Shown: positions 7,957 to 17,301, counted from the first letter of the stretch. The stretch: DNA of 64,000 nt from Roseinatronobacter bogoriensis DSM 18756 (GCF_004366635.1 NZ_SORN01000001.1:943314-1007313); one strand, 5' to 3'. Notes: generated by a model not told the origin, from the letters alone. Numbers and translations are program-made.

Positions 7957-8331
7957 ATGAGAAGTCTGCTGTATCTGTGCACGGCGCTGGGAGTGATCGC
8001 TCTGGCTGCGTGGGCATATCGTGAGAATCACATGACCCAGCAGGCCATGAATGCGCAAAGGGCGCTGGAAAGAGAAATCGTCGCACTGAACGAGGCGCTC
8101 AGCATTCAGCGCGCGGAATGGGCTTACCTGAATCGGCCTGACCGTCTGCGTGAACTGGTCGATCTGAATTTCGAGCGGTTGAAGCTGGTGCCGATCACCG
8201 GCACCCATTTTGGTGAAATCGGTCAGGTGGCCTACCCCATGCCGGCGGCCCGTACAGACGTGTTTGATACGATTGAACTATCGGGAGAGATTGAGCAGCT
8301 ATCGGCCTATGCAGAGGAGGTGCTGCCATGA
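7957..8331 (+). CDS. ftsL: Cell division protein FtsL
   Basis: A 124-residue bitopic protein: one N-terminal membrane helix (about residues 3-20, LLYLCTALGVIALAAWAY), then a heptad-like coiled coil (QAMNAQRALEREIVALNEAL) and the short conserved RPDRLRELVDLNFERLKL block. FtsL pairs with FtsB and FtsQ to activate FtsWI at the septum. Sequence conservation is low, so the call leans on size, topology and its place between rsmH and ftsI. Start codon at 7957 with AGGTAGGA before it. It overlaps ftsI by four bases. Confidence 0.9.
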   Translation: MRSLLYLCTALGVIALAAWAYRENHMTQQAMNAQRALEREIVALNEALSIQRAEWAYLNRPDRLRELVDLNFERLKLVPITGTHFGEIGQVAYPMPAARTDVFDTIELSGEIEQLSAYAEEVLP

Positions 8332-10109
8332 TCCGTACCCCCTTACGCCCGCTGGCCCGCGTCTTGCGCGCGCGGGAAACAGGCGAAAACCCGGACCTGA
8401 TTGAGCGTGAAAACCGCAGGTTGCGGCAGGAAGCGGCGCGCGATCAGGCGCGCGGTCGGGCAGAGACACGCTTGCTTGCGGTCGCGCTGATGTTCATGTG
8501 TGCCTTTGTTGTCCTTGGCGCGCGCATGGGCCTGTTGGCCGCGACCGAGCCGCTGGAGCTGGCGCGTGGCCTGCCAGAAGATATTTCCAGCGCACGCGCG
8601 GATATTCTTGACCGTGAGGGCCGCGTGCTGGCAACCAATCTGAGCACGCATGCGCTGTATGCTGAAACGCATCGTATGGTTGACCCCGAAGGCGCGGCCC
8701 ATGCGCTGGCCGAGATTTTTCCTGATATTGATGCGCAGCGCATGGCCGCCCGCTTCACCGATCCAAACCGGCGATTCGCATGGATCAGAACGCGGTTGTC
8801 GCCCGAACAGATGCAAGCGGTGCATGATATCGGCGAGCCGGGCTTGCTATTCGCCCCGCGCGAGATGCGGCTTTATCCAAATGGCCGCATGGCCGCCCAT
8901 GTTCTGGGGGGCGCGACGTTCGGGCAACAAGGTGTGCGCGCCGCCGAGGTGATCGGTGTTGCCGGAACAGAGTTGTTTTTTGACGAACGGCTGCGCGACC
9001 CGGCGCAGATTGACCAGCCCTTGCAGTTGTCGCTTGACCTGACGGTGCAAGCGACCGTTACCGAAGTGCTTGAGGGCGGCAAGCAGATGCTGAACGCGCA
9101 CGGCGCAACCGCGGTGTTGATGGATGTCTTCACCGGTGAAGTGATCAGCCTTGTCTCGCTGCCTGATTTCGACCCAAATAACCGGCCTGCGCCACCTACT
9201 GAAGGGGAACCGGCGGACAGCCCGTTGTTCAACCGTGCGGTGCAGGGGTATTACGAGTTGGGGTCGGTCATGAAAGCCTTTGCCGTCGCGCAGGGGCTGG
9301 ATGAGGGGTTTGTCACGCCCGACTCGATCATCGACACGCGCGGTCCGCTGACATGGGGGCGCTTTCGTATTCGCGATTTCCGCAACTACGGGCCTGAACT
9401 GTCGGTCAAGGATGTGATGGTCAAATCGTCCAATATCGGGACAGCGCGGATCATGCAGTCCATCGGGGCAGAGCGGCAGCAGGAATTCCTGCGCAAATTC
9501 GGTCTGCTGGACACGATGCCGCTGGAACTGGCGGAAGCCGCGCGTGCGCGACCGCTTCTGCCTGACCGCTGGTCAGACCTGTCGGTGATGACCATTTCCT
9601 ACGGGCATGGCATGTCCACCAGCCCGCTGGCACTGGCGGCAGGCTATGCTGCGCTTGTCAATGGCGGGCGTAAGGTGACGCCAACCTTGCTGCGTCAGGA
9701 CAGGGTGCAAACGGGGCCGCAGATCATATCTGAGCGTACGTCAGAGCAGAAAAAGGTCATGTTGCATCAGGTTGTGCAGGAAGGCACCGCCTCTTTCGCG
9801 CGCATTTCCGGCTATCCGGTCGGGGGCAAGACCGGTTCAGCCGACAAGCCCAATCCGCGGGGGGGCGGCTACAAGAAAGATGCTGTGCTCGCGACCTTTG
9901 CTAGCGTCTTTCCCGCACATGAGCCGCGCTATGTGCTGGTTGTCACACTGGACGAGCCGGTTGACACCACCGGGCCAGAGCCGCGCCGCACTGCCGGTTG
10001 GACAGCCGTTCCCGTTTCGGCAGAGATCACGCGTCGCGTAGCCCCACTACTTGGTCTGCGCCCTGTCTCGCTGGATGTCGCAAATGCCACATTGGGCCTT
10101 GCCAGATAA
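8328..10109 (+). CDS. ftsI: Septal peptidoglycan transpeptidase FtsI (PBP3)
   Basis: A 593-residue class B penicillin-binding protein. It has a basic cytoplasmic tail, one membrane helix near residues 48-70, a pedestal domain (LDREGRVLATNL), then the transpeptidase domain with SVMK (active serine near 313), SSN near 367-369 and KTG near 501. It cross-links septal murein with FtsW. The glycine-rich GGGYKKDAVLATFASVFP segment follows KTG as usual. It is followed by 78 bp containing a small hairpin before murE. Confidence 0.96.
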   Translation: MIRTPLRPLARVLRARETGENPDLIERENRRLRQEAARDQARGRAETRLLAVALMFMCAFVVLGARMGLLAATEPLELARGLPEDISSARADILDREGRVLATNLSTHALYAETHRMVDPEGAAHALAEIFPDIDAQRMAARFTDPNRRFAWIRTRLSPEQMQAVHDIGEPGLLFAPREMRLYPNGRMAAHVLGGATFGQQGVRAAEVIGVAGTELFFDERLRDPAQIDQPLQLSLDLTVQATVTEVLEGGKQMLNAHGATAVLMDVFTGEVISLVSLPDFDPNNRPAPPTEGEPADSPLFNRAVQGYYELGSVMKAFAVAQGLDEGFVTPDSIIDTRGPLTWGRFRIRDFRNYGPELSVKDVMVKSSNIGTARIMQSIGAERQQEFLRKFGLLDTMPLELAEAARARPLLPDRWSDLSVMTISYGHGMSTSPLALAAGYAALVNGGRKVTPTLLRQDRVQTGPQIISERTSEQKKVMLHQVVQEGTASFARISGYPVGGKTGSADKPNPRGGGYKKDAVLATFASVFPAHEPRYVLVVTLDEPVDTTGPEPRRTAGWTAVPVSAEITRRVAPLLGLRPVSLDVANATLGLAR

Positions 10110-10140
10110 GCACAGGGCCATTGAACACGCAGTCCAAACT

Positions 10141-10160
10141 GGGGTAACAGGCGCTACCCC
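10141..10160 (+). promoter_or_regulatory. Short hairpin between ftsI and murE
   Basis: GGGGTA and TACCCC form a six-base-pair stem with an eight-base loop, 12 bases before the murE ribosome-binding AAGGAG. There is no T tract, so this is not a standard terminator. It could modulate processing between ftsI and murE. Confidence 0.3.
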
Positions 10161-10187
10161 GATCTTGTAGGCAAGGAGAGCCAGCGC

Positions 10188-11672
10188 GTGACCGATCTGC
10201 CCCCCCGTCCGCTCTCGGCCCTGGGTCTTAGCCCCAGTCGCGGCGGGAACGCTGTTGTCACGGGTCTGGCCATTGACAGCCGCCAGATCAAAGAAGGTGG
10301 CTTATTCGCCGCGCTTCCCGGCAGTCGTGTGCATGGCGCAGAGTTTATCACCTATGCCTTGCGCATGGGCGCATCTGCCATTCTGACGGACCGCGAAGGT
10401 GCCGAGATTGCAAGCGATGTGCTGGCGGGCGCTGATGTGGCTTTGGTCTTGGCCGAAGACCCACGTGCGGCGCTTGCCGGTGCGGCTGCGCTTTGGTTTG
10501 GCGCACAACCAGAGAAGATGGTTGCGGTGACAGGCACCAATGGCAAGACATCTGTCGCCAGTTTTACCCGCCAGATCTGGGCGCATCTGGGCCATGAGGC
10601 TGCGAATATCGGGACCACCGGGATTGAGGGGGCCTATTCTGCCCCTCTCGCACATACGACCCCTGACCCGATCACCCTGCACCGCTTGCTGGCCGATATG
10701 GCGCGATCCGGCGTCACACATGCCGCGATGGAAGCCTCTTCCCACGGGCTGGATCAGCGCAGGCTTGATGGGGTAAGGCTATGCGCGGCCGCCTTTACAA
10801 ACCTGACGCAGGACCATCTGGATTATCACGCCACAATGGCCGCATATCAGGCTGCCAAAGCGCAGCTTTTTGACCGCGTGCTGCCCGATGACGGAGTGGC
10901 GGTGATTAACACAGATGATCCTTCCGGCGCGTCATTTCTGGAAATTGCAGAGATGCGTGGTCAGGGTACGCTGACGATTGGCCATGATGAAGACGCCGAC
11001 ATCCGTATTCTGGGGCAACGATTTGATGCCGCCGGACAGGTTTTACGCTTTTCTTATGATGGGCGTGTGTATCAAGAGCATCTGCCCCTGATTGGCGGGT
11101 TTCAGGCCGAAAATGTTCTGGCTGCGGTCGGGCTGGTGCTGGCCTGTGGTGCCGATATGCGAGAGGTGGCAATGCGCCTGTCGCGGCTGGAGGGGGTGCG
11201 CGGGCGGATGCAGCTTGCGGGCACCCGCGCCAATAGCGCCCCGGTTTTTGTTGATTACGCCCATACCCCGGCGGCGCTAGAAGTCGCGCTTCAGGCCTTG
11301 CGCCCGCATGTGATGGGGCGGCTTCTTGTTGTCTTTGGTGCAGGCGGTGACCGCGACCGCACCAAGCGGCCCTTGATGGGCAAGGCGGCTGCTGAAAATG
11401 CCGATGTGGTCTATGTGACCGACGACAACCCGCGCTCCGAAGATCCCGCTGTCATTCGCAATGAAATCTTGCTGGCCTGTCCCGAAGCGAATGAAGTCGG
11501 CGACCGGGCAGAGGCGATCTTGCGCGCGGTCGATGCTTTGGGGCCGGGCGATGCGCTTTTGATTGCGGGCAAAGGTCATGAAACCGGACAGATCGTCGGT
11601 GACACGGTCTATCCCTTTGATGATGTCGAGCAGGCCTCTGTGGCCATCGCCGCGCTGGAGGCCCGCGCATGA
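10188..11672 (+). CDS. murE: UDP-MurNAc-L-Ala-D-Glu:meso-diaminopimelate ligase MurE
   Basis: A 494-residue cytosolic Mur ligase adding the third stem amino acid. ATP loop VTGTNGKTS near residue 114, then HTTPDP, MEASSHGLDQ and TNLTQDHLDYH. In the C-terminal domain, DNPRSED near 412 is the signature for meso-diaminopimelate rather than lysine specificity, as expected in a Gram-negative. Start is the GTG at 10188 with AAGGAG upstream. The last codons overlap murF by four bases. Confidence 0.96.
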   Translation: MTDLPPRPLSALGLSPSRGGNAVVTGLAIDSRQIKEGGLFAALPGSRVHGAEFITYALRMGASAILTDREGAEIASDVLAGADVALVLAEDPRAALAGAAALWFGAQPEKMVAVTGTNGKTSVASFTRQIWAHLGHEAANIGTTGIEGAYSAPLAHTTPDPITLHRLLADMARSGVTHAAMEASSHGLDQRRLDGVRLCAAAFTNLTQDHLDYHATMAAYQAAKAQLFDRVLPDDGVAVINTDDPSGASFLEIAEMRGQGTLTIGHDEDADIRILGQRFDAAGQVLRFSYDGRVYQEHLPLIGGFQAENVLAAVGLVLACGADMREVAMRLSRLEGVRGRMQLAGTRANSAPVFVDYAHTPAALEVALQALRPHVMGRLLVVFGAGGDRDRTKRPLMGKAAAENADVVYVTDDNPRSEDPAVIRNEILLACPEANEVGDRAEAILRAVDALGPGDALLIAGKGHETGQIVGDTVYPFDDVEQASVAIAALEARA

Positions 11673-13099
11673 GCTTATGGAGTGCACAGGACGCGGCACA
11701 GGCGACGGGTGGGCGCGCAACGTCAGACTGGCACGCAAGCGGCATTTCGATTGATACGCGCAGCCTGCAACCGGGCGATCTGTTTGTTGCGCTGAGTGCA
11801 GCGCGCGACGGGCATGAATTTGTCGCGCAAGCCTTTGAAAAAGGGGCTGCGGCTGCGCTTGTATCGCACCATCCCGAAGGCGTGGCCGCGGATGCACCGC
11901 TTCTGATCGTGCCAGATGTCATGGCAGCGCTGACGGCGCTTGGTGCGGCTGGTCGTGCGCGCGCCAAGGCCCGTGTCATCGCCGTGACAGGGTCTGCGGG
12001 TAAGACATCGACCAAGGAAATGCTCCGCGAGATGCTGTCCGATTTCGGCCAGACACATGCCGCCGAGGCAAGTTTCAACAACCATTGGGGGGTGCCGATC
12101 ACTCTGGCGCGGCTGGACCCTGCGGCGGATTTTGCCGTGATCGAAATCGGAATGAACCATCCCGGCGAGATCGCGCCACTTGCCTGCCTTGCGCAACCGC
12201 ATCTCGCCATGATCACCACAATCGCGGCGGCACATCTTGAAGCCTTTGACGATCTTGATGGAATTGCCCATGAGAAAGCCAGTATCTTCAAGGGGCTAAC
12301 ACCCGGTGGTGATGCTGTGTATCCGTGTGACCTGCCCACCAGCCCCATCCTCGAAGCTGCGGCGCAGCAGGCGGGCGCGACACTCTACCCGTTCGGGGCG
12401 GGGGCTGATCTGGTTCGCATGCATGACATGACCCAGACCGAGACAGCCCTTGTCATGCGCGCCCAGATTGGTGACACGCGTCTGGCGGTCCGTCTGGCCA
12501 ATTCCGGTGCGCATTTCGGGATGAATGCATTGGGGTGTCTTGCCGTTGCCCAAGCGCTTGGGCTTGATCTGGTGCGTGCGGCCATGGCGCTGGGCCGATG
12601 GCAGCCCCCCTCCGGGCGTGGGCTGCGCGAAACCATCACGCTGGACGCAGTTGAACAGTTGCATTTCACCCTGATTGACGATGCGTTCAATGCAAATCCG
12701 GCATCTGTCGAAGCGGCGCTGGATCTTCTGGCCTCACTGAAACCAGCGCGTGCCCAATCGGGGCAACCGGGGCGCCGGATCGCGATTCTGGGTGATATGC
12801 TGGAACTCGGGCCACAGGAAGCCGCCCTTCACAAGGCGATTGGCGACCTGCCCGCCATGAGTGGTGTTGATCTGGTGCATTGTGTGGGGCCGCGCATGGC
12901 AGCGCTGCATGCCAGTCTGCCACAACGCAAACGCGGGCGGCTGGTGACACAAGCTGACGATCTGGCGCGCATTGTCCATATGCTTGTCTCACCGGGTGAT
13001 ATTGTTTTGGTGAAAGGGTCCAAATCCAGCTTCGTATCGCGGGTGGTGGACCGTCTGCGCAATCTTGATGTGAAGATGCGCAACGCAAAGGAAAAGTAG
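11669..13099 (+). CDS. murF: UDP-MurNAc-tripeptide:D-Ala-D-Ala ligase MurF
   Basis: A 476-residue final Mur ligase of the cytosolic pathway. The N-terminal substrate domain (GISIDTRSLQPGDLFVAL) is followed by ATP loop VTGSAGKTSTKEML near residue 107, SFNNHWGVPITLARL, IEIGMNHPGEI and DDAFNANPASVEAAL. It attaches D-Ala-D-Ala to the UDP-MurNAc tripeptide. It is translationally coupled to murE and three bases before mraY. Confidence 0.96.
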   Translation: MSLWSAQDAAQATGGRATSDWHASGISIDTRSLQPGDLFVALSAARDGHEFVAQAFEKGAAAALVSHHPEGVAADAPLLIVPDVMAALTALGAAGRARAKARVIAVTGSAGKTSTKEMLREMLSDFGQTHAAEASFNNHWGVPITLARLDPAADFAVIEIGMNHPGEIAPLACLAQPHLAMITTIAAAHLEAFDDLDGIAHEKASIFKGLTPGGDAVYPCDLPTSPILEAAAQQAGATLYPFGAGADLVRMHDMTQTETALVMRAQIGDTRLAVRLANSGAHFGMNALGCLAVAQALGLDLVRAAMALGRWQPPSGRGLRETITLDAVEQLHFTLIDDAFNANPASVEAALDLLASLKPARAQSGQPGRRIAILGDMLELGPQEAALHKAIGDLPAMSGVDLVHCVGPRMAALHASLPQRKRGRLVTQADDLARIVHMLVSPGDIVLVKGSKSSFVSRVVDRLRNLDVKMRNAKEK

Positions 13100-13102
13100 A
13101 AC

Positions 13103-14188
13103 ATGTTTTTTTGGTTGACCGAACTTGCCGATACTGTTCCGGGCTTCAATCTGTTTCGGTATATTACCTTCCGGGCGGGTGCGGCGTTTCTGACAGCTTT
13201 GGTGTTCGGTTTCATTTTCGGCAAGCCCCTGATCAACATGTTGCGCCGCCGCCAGAGCAATGGCCAGCCTATTCGCGAAGACGGGCCCGAAAGCCATCTT
13301 CTGACCAAGACCGGCACGCCCACAATGGGCGGGCTTCTGATCCTGTCTGCGCTGACCTTGTCAACGCTGCTTTGGGCGCGGCTGGACAATGGCTATGTCT
13401 GGATTGTGTTGCTTGTCACGGTGGGCTTCGGCCTGATCGGGTTTGCGGATGACCTGTCCAAAGTCTCGAAGGGCAATGTGAAAGGCGTGCCAGCAAAAGT
13501 CCGGTTGCTGATGGGCACCACGATCGGAATCGCTGCGGCTGTGGCGGCCATGTATCTGCACCCGACAGAATTGACAGGCCAGCTTGCCGTGCCGGTATTC
13601 AAGGAGGTGCTGGTCAATATGGGCTGGTTCTTCGTGCCCTTTGCCGCCTTTGTTATCCTCGGGGCCGCCAATGCCGTGAATCTGACAGATGGTCTGGATG
13701 GTCTGGCAATCATGCCAGTGATGATCGCGGCGGGCACGCTCGGGGTGATTGCCTATGCCGTCGGGCGGGTCGACTTCACCTCATATCTGGATGTCCATTA
13801 CGTGCCGGGCGTGGGGGAGTTGCTGATCTTCGTTGCCGCGCTCTGTGGCGGCGGGCTGGGCTTTTTATGGTATAATGCCCCGCCTGCGGCCGTGTTCATG
13901 GGCGATACCGGCTCTCTCGCGCTCGGAGGCGCGCTGGGGGCGATTGCCGTGGTGATCAAGCATGAGATCGTTCTGGGTATTGTCGGCGGTATTTTCGTGG
14001 TCGAAACTTTGTCCGTCATCATTCAGGTGCTCTATTACAAACGCACCGGAAAGCGTGTCTTTCTGATGGCTCCGATTCACCATCATTTCGAAAAGAAGGG
14101 CTGGGCAGAACCACAGATCGTAATCCGGTTCTGGATCATTGCACTGGTCCTGGCGCTGATCGGACTGGCAACCCTGAAGATCCGCTGA
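13103..14188 (+). CDS. mraY: Phospho-MurNAc-pentapeptide translocase MraY
   Basis: A 361-residue polytopic membrane enzyme (about ten helices) that makes lipid I from UDP-MurNAc-pentapeptide and undecaprenyl phosphate. Visible landmarks are GTPTMGGLLIL, FADDLSKVSKGN (metal-binding aspartates), NAVNLTDGLDGLA, FMGDTGSLALGG and the cytoplasmic loop PIHHHFEKKGW. It is the last dcw gene here. murD, ftsW, murG, murC and ftsQAZ, which usually follow, are absent from the window. Confidence 0.96.
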   Translation: MFFWLTELADTVPGFNLFRYITFRAGAAFLTALVFGFIFGKPLINMLRRRQSNGQPIREDGPESHLLTKTGTPTMGGLLILSALTLSTLLWARLDNGYVWIVLLVTVGFGLIGFADDLSKVSKGNVKGVPAKVRLLMGTTIGIAAAVAAMYLHPTELTGQLAVPVFKEVLVNMGWFFVPFAAFVILGAANAVNLTDGLDGLAIMPVMIAAGTLGVIAYAVGRVDFTSYLDVHYVPGVGELLIFVAALCGGGLGFLWYNAPPAAVFMGDTGSLALGGALGAIAVVIKHEIVLGIVGGIFVVETLSVIIQVLYYKRTGKRVFLMAPIHHHFEKKGWAEPQIVIRFWIIALVLALIGLATLKIR

Positions 14189-14190
14189 TC

Positions 14191-14240
14191 CTCATTTTCT
14201 TGCCGGAAATACTCCGGGGGTGCGGGGGCAGCGCCCCCGC
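14191..14240 (+). repeat. Dispersed terminator-like repeat, copy 1
   Basis: CTCATTTTCTTGCCGGAAAT, then ACTCCGGGGG, leads into a GC-rich hairpin (GCGGGGGC-AGC-GCCCCCGC). The same module (CTCATTTTCTTGC-x-AAATACTC-x-GGGGG plus hairpin) recurs at 36274-36336. It sits between the convergent mraY and aminotransferase genes and could terminate both. Confidence 0.65.
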
Positions 14241-14251
14241 CTGTGTCCGGA

Positions 14252-15454
14252 TCAGCTTAGCCCGGCGCAGAATTTTTGTATCCGTGTGCAGGCTTCGCGC
14301 AGGGCCTCGTCAGAGGTTGCGTAGCTCACGCGGAAACAGGGCGATGTGCCAAAGGCCGCGCCAAAGACAACAGCGACGCCGGTTTCTTCCAGCAGTGCCG
14401 TTGCAAAGGCTTCATCATCGACGATCTTTGCGCCACCTGCCGATGTCTTGCCAATGCAGCCCGCAATCGACGGATAGACGTAAAACGCCCCTTCCGGCAC
14501 CGGGCAGACAATCCCTTCAGCCGCGTTCAGCATGTCTACCACCAGGTCACGGCGGCGCTGAAAGGTCTTGTTGTTTTCGGCAATATAGTCTTGCGGGCCG
14601 TTCAGCGCCTCGACCGCCGCCCATTGGCTGACAGAGCAAGGGTTTGACGTGGATTGCGACTGGATCTTGCCCATGGCCTTGATCACCTCGACCGGCCCTG
14701 CCGCATAGCCGATCCGCCAGCCTGTCATCGCATAGGCTTTGGACACGCCATTGACTGTCAGGGTCCGCTCATACAATCCGGGTTCAACCTGAGCAGGTGT
14801 GCAGAATTTGAAATCGTCATAGACAAGGTGTTCATACATGTCATCGGACATGACCCAGACATGGGGGTGGCGCATCAGCACATCGGTCAGCGCCTTCAAT
14901 TCGTCCCATGTGTACCCCGCGCCTGTCGGGTTGGAGGGAGAGTTGAAGATCAGCCACTTGGTTTTCGGGGTGATGGCGCCCTCCAGCGCCTCTGGTGTCA
15001 ATTTATAGGCCGTTTCAGCTGTGGCTTCGGCAATCACCGGCTCGCCGCCTGCCAGCAGCACCATATCGGGGTAGCTGACCCAGTATGGCGCAGGGATCAC
15101 CACCTCATCGCCTGCATTCAGCGTGGCCATCAGTGCGTTATACAGCACCTGCTTGCCGCCGGTGCCGATGGTCACCTGTGCGGGCGAATAGTCCAGCCCG
15201 TTGTCGCGTTTGAATTTCGCGCAGATGGCCTTTTTCAACTCGGGAATACCATCGACAGCGGTATATTTCGTTTTCCCTGCATCAATGGCCGCTTTTGCCG
15301 CGTCCTTGATGTTCTGGGGCGTGTCAAAATCAGGCTCACCAGCGCCGAGTCCGATCACATCGCGGCCCTCGGCTTTCAGTTCGGCTGCCTTGGTTGTGAC
15401 AGCGATGGTCGGCGAAGGCTTCACGCGGGATAATGTGTCAGACAGGAAGGCCAT
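14252..15454 (-). CDS. aspC: Aspartate aminotransferase (class I PLP aminotransferase)
   Basis: A 400-residue cytosolic PLP enzyme interconverting aspartate and glutamate (with oxaloacetate and 2-oxoglutarate). In alphaproteobacteria this subgroup may also transaminate prephenate. Motifs: GLGAGEPDFDTPQNI near the start, NSPSNPTGAGY, and SKAYAMTGWRIGY, with the PLP lysine near residue 238. Start ATG at 15454; the frame extends further only by chance. Transcribed towards mraY. Confidence 0.93.
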   Translation of the reverse strand: MAFLSDTLSRVKPSPTIAVTTKAAELKAEGRDVIGLGAGEPDFDTPQNIKDAAKAAIDAGKTKYTAVDGIPELKKAICAKFKRDNGLDYSPAQVTIGTGGKQVLYNALMATLNAGDEVVIPAPYWVSYPDMVLLAGGEPVIAEATAETAYKLTPEALEGAITPKTKWLIFNSPSNPTGAGYTWDELKALTDVLMRHPHVWVMSDDMYEHLVYDDFKFCTPAQVEPGLYERTLTVNGVSKAYAMTGWRIGYAAGPVEVIKAMGKIQSQSTSNPCSVSQWAAVEALNGPQDYIAENNKTFQRRRDLVVDMLNAAEGIVCPVPEGAFYVYPSIAGCIGKTSAGGAKIVDDEAFATALLEETGVAVVFGAAFGTSPCFRVSYATSDEALREACTRIQKFCAGLS

Positions 15455-15544
15455 GAGGGAAACTCCAGTTTGTAACTCGGGCGTGCATTCCATATGGTGC
15501 GACATGCAGCCATTCAAGCATAATAAAATCGGGAAGGATGCGAT

Positions 15545-15964
15545 ATGACAGATACACCTCAAGTTTCGGACAGCGCCGAGGTGACGGATTGGTTTTCAGG
15601 CGACCATGCCACATTCGGGGACAGGCTGACGGCCGCGCGGGATGCGCAAGGCCTAAGTCAGGCCCAGCTTGCCCGCCGTCTGGGGGTAAAGCTGAAAACC
15701 GTGCAGGGTTGGGAAAACGACTCCTCTGAACCGCGTGCGAATAAATTGCAGATGGTGGCGGGGCTGCTGAATGTCTCCATTCGCTGGCTGCTGACGGGTG
15801 AGGGGGACGGTGTGCCGGAACCTGCCTCAACCGAGGAGCTGGCCGAGGGCGCGCAGGCGCTTCTCAAGGACGTACAGCAGATGCGTGCACAGATGACCCA
15901 GCTTGCGACACGCATGGGCAAGGCGGAGAAGCAATTGCGGCTGATCCTGAAAGAGGCGTTCTGA
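15545..15964 (+). CDS. XRE-family helix-turn-helix regulator
   Basis: A 139-residue protein. A Cro/CI-type HTH spans about residues 23-85 (FGDRLTAARDAQGLSQAQLA, then LGVKLKTVQGWEND), followed by a coiled-coil-like C-terminal tail (VQQMRAQMTQLATRMGKAEK) likely for dimerisation. Its target is unknown. It is divergent from aspC and two bases from sdhE downstream, so the two are co-transcribed. Confidence 0.88.
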   Translation: MTDTPQVSDSAEVTDWFSGDHATFGDRLTAARDAQGLSQAQLARRLGVKLKTVQGWENDSSEPRANKLQMVAGLLNVSIRWLLTGEGDGVPEPASTEELAEGAQALLKDVQQMRAQMTQLATRMGKAEKQLRLILKEAF

Positions 15965-15966
15965 GC

Positions 15967-16233
15967 ATGGAGGTTTCGCCACAAGAGGCGCGTTTGAAAA
16001 AACTGCATATGCGGTCATGGCGGAGGGGCATGAAGGAAATGGACCTGATCCTTGGCCCCTATGCCGATGCGCATATTGGGCAACTCGGCCCCGACGAGCT
16101 CGATGCCTATGAGCGGTTGTTGGATGAAAACGATCAAGATCTGTATCTTTGGATCACGGGTACAAAGACACGCCCAGAGCGGCTTATGCCGTTGCTAGGA
16201 GAGATTGCGCGCGCAAGCGGGGTGGGGCGATAG
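15967..16233 (+). CDS. sdhE: SdhE-type FAD assembly factor (DUF339/YgfY)
   Basis: An 88-residue protein with the family motif RRGMKEMD (RGxxE, residues 19-26) that binds SdhA and helps covalent attachment of FAD. The acidic C-terminal half (LDENDQDLYLWITG) is also typical. Its client, SdhA, is encoded at 32369-34174 in this window, separate from it. It is co-transcribed with the XRE gene. Confidence 0.9.
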   Translation: MEVSPQEARLKKLHMRSWRRGMKEMDLILGPYADAHIGQLGPDELDAYERLLDENDQDLYLWITGTKTRPERLMPLLGEIARASGVGR

Positions 16234-16314
16234 CCTCCTACCCTGTTTGTCTATTGATGCGACCGATTTTATGCTGGCGGAGTGGGATGGCGGAGTGTTG
16301 GGATTGATCCACCA

Positions 16315-16364
16315 CGCGCGGAGTCAACGGCGTCAGCCCGCCGCACATCGCTGCGCGGCTTCGC
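16315..16364 (+). repeat. 174-bp repeat family, internally deleted copy (D)
   Basis: GCGCGGAGTCAACGGCGTCA, then GCCCGCCGC, matches the left end of the copy at 26770 almost exactly. It jumps after four bases to GCTGCGCGGCT, which matches the right end of that copy. About 120 bp of the interior are missing. It lies in the 254-bp gap between sdhE and aapP, which otherwise holds nothing I recognise. Confidence 0.6.
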
Positions 16365-16487
16365 TACCCTAAGGTACTAAGTCTGTACCTATCGGCAGAA
16401 AAGCCGCGCAATACCGTCTAGAAAACCAATCCGTGACAGTGCCGTGGGCACAGACCTGCTAAGCGGCCACACACCTGTCCTGTGCCG

Positions 16488-17291
16488 TCAATGCCCCAGA
16501 ATTTGGCTCAGGAACAGTTTGGTGCGGTCCGACTGGGGGTTGTTGAAGAACTCGCGCGGTTTGTTCTGTTCCACGATCTGCCCCTGATCCATGAAGATCA
16601 CACGGTTTGCCACAGCCTGCGCAAAGCCCATCTCATGGGTCACGCACAGCATGGTCATCCCCTCTTCGGCCAGCGCGATCATGGTGTCCAGCACTTCCTT
16701 GATCATCTCGGGGTCAAGCGCAGATGTCGGTTCGTCAAACAGCATGATGCGCGGCTTCATGCACAGCGAGCGCGCAATTGCGACGCGCTGCTGCTGCCCG
16801 CCTGAGAGCTGTCCGGGATATTTCAGCGCCTGTTCGGGAATCTTGACCTTTTCCAGAAAATGCATTGCCGTTTCTTCGGCTTCGCGCTTGGGCACCTTGC
16901 GCACCCAGATTGGCGCAAGCGTGCAGTTTTCCAGGATGGTCAGATGCGGGAACAGGTTGAAATGCTGAAACACCATTCCGACTTCAGAGCGTACCTTGTC
17001 GATATTCTTCAGATCACCTGTCAATTCGGTGCCATCGACGATGATCTGTCCGGCCTGATGCTCTTCCAGCCGGTTGATGCAGCGGATCAGGGTGGATTTC
17101 CCGGAACCCGAGGGGCCGCAGATCACGATCCGTTCGCCACGATTGACGGTCATGTTGATGTCACGCAGCACGTGGAAAGACCCGTACCACTTGTTCATCG
17201 CCGTGATCTGGATCGCGACCTCGTCGGTCACTTTCATGGCGCTGGTGTCAATTTCGCGGTCGATGCCTGGATCAAGCTGAATCTCGGTCAT
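16488..17291 (-). CDS. aapP: General L-amino-acid ABC transporter, ATP-binding protein AapP/BztD
   Basis: A 267-residue cytoplasmic ATPase of the polar amino-acid transporter type. It has a ~27-residue N-terminal extension, then Walker A GPSGSGKST near residue 60, Q-loop VFQHFNLFPHLTILEN, signature LSGGQQQR, Walker B IMLFDEPTSALD and switch histidine CVTHEMGFA. It is last in the aapJQMP series and 10 bp behind aapM. Confidence 0.95.
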   Translation of the reverse strand: MTEIQLDPGIDREIDTSAMKVTDEVAIQITAMNKWYGSFHVLRDINMTVNRGERIVICGPSGSGKSTLIRCINRLEEHQAGQIIVDGTELTGDLKNIDKVRSEVGMVFQHFNLFPHLTILENCTLAPIWVRKVPKREAEETAMHFLEKVKIPEQALKYPGQLSGGQQQRVAIARSLCMKPRIMLFDEPTSALDPEMIKEVLDTMIALAEEGMTMLCVTHEMGFAQAVANRVIFMDQGQIVEQNKPREFFNNPQSDRTKLFLSQILGH

Positions 17292-17301
17292 GACAATATC
17301 C

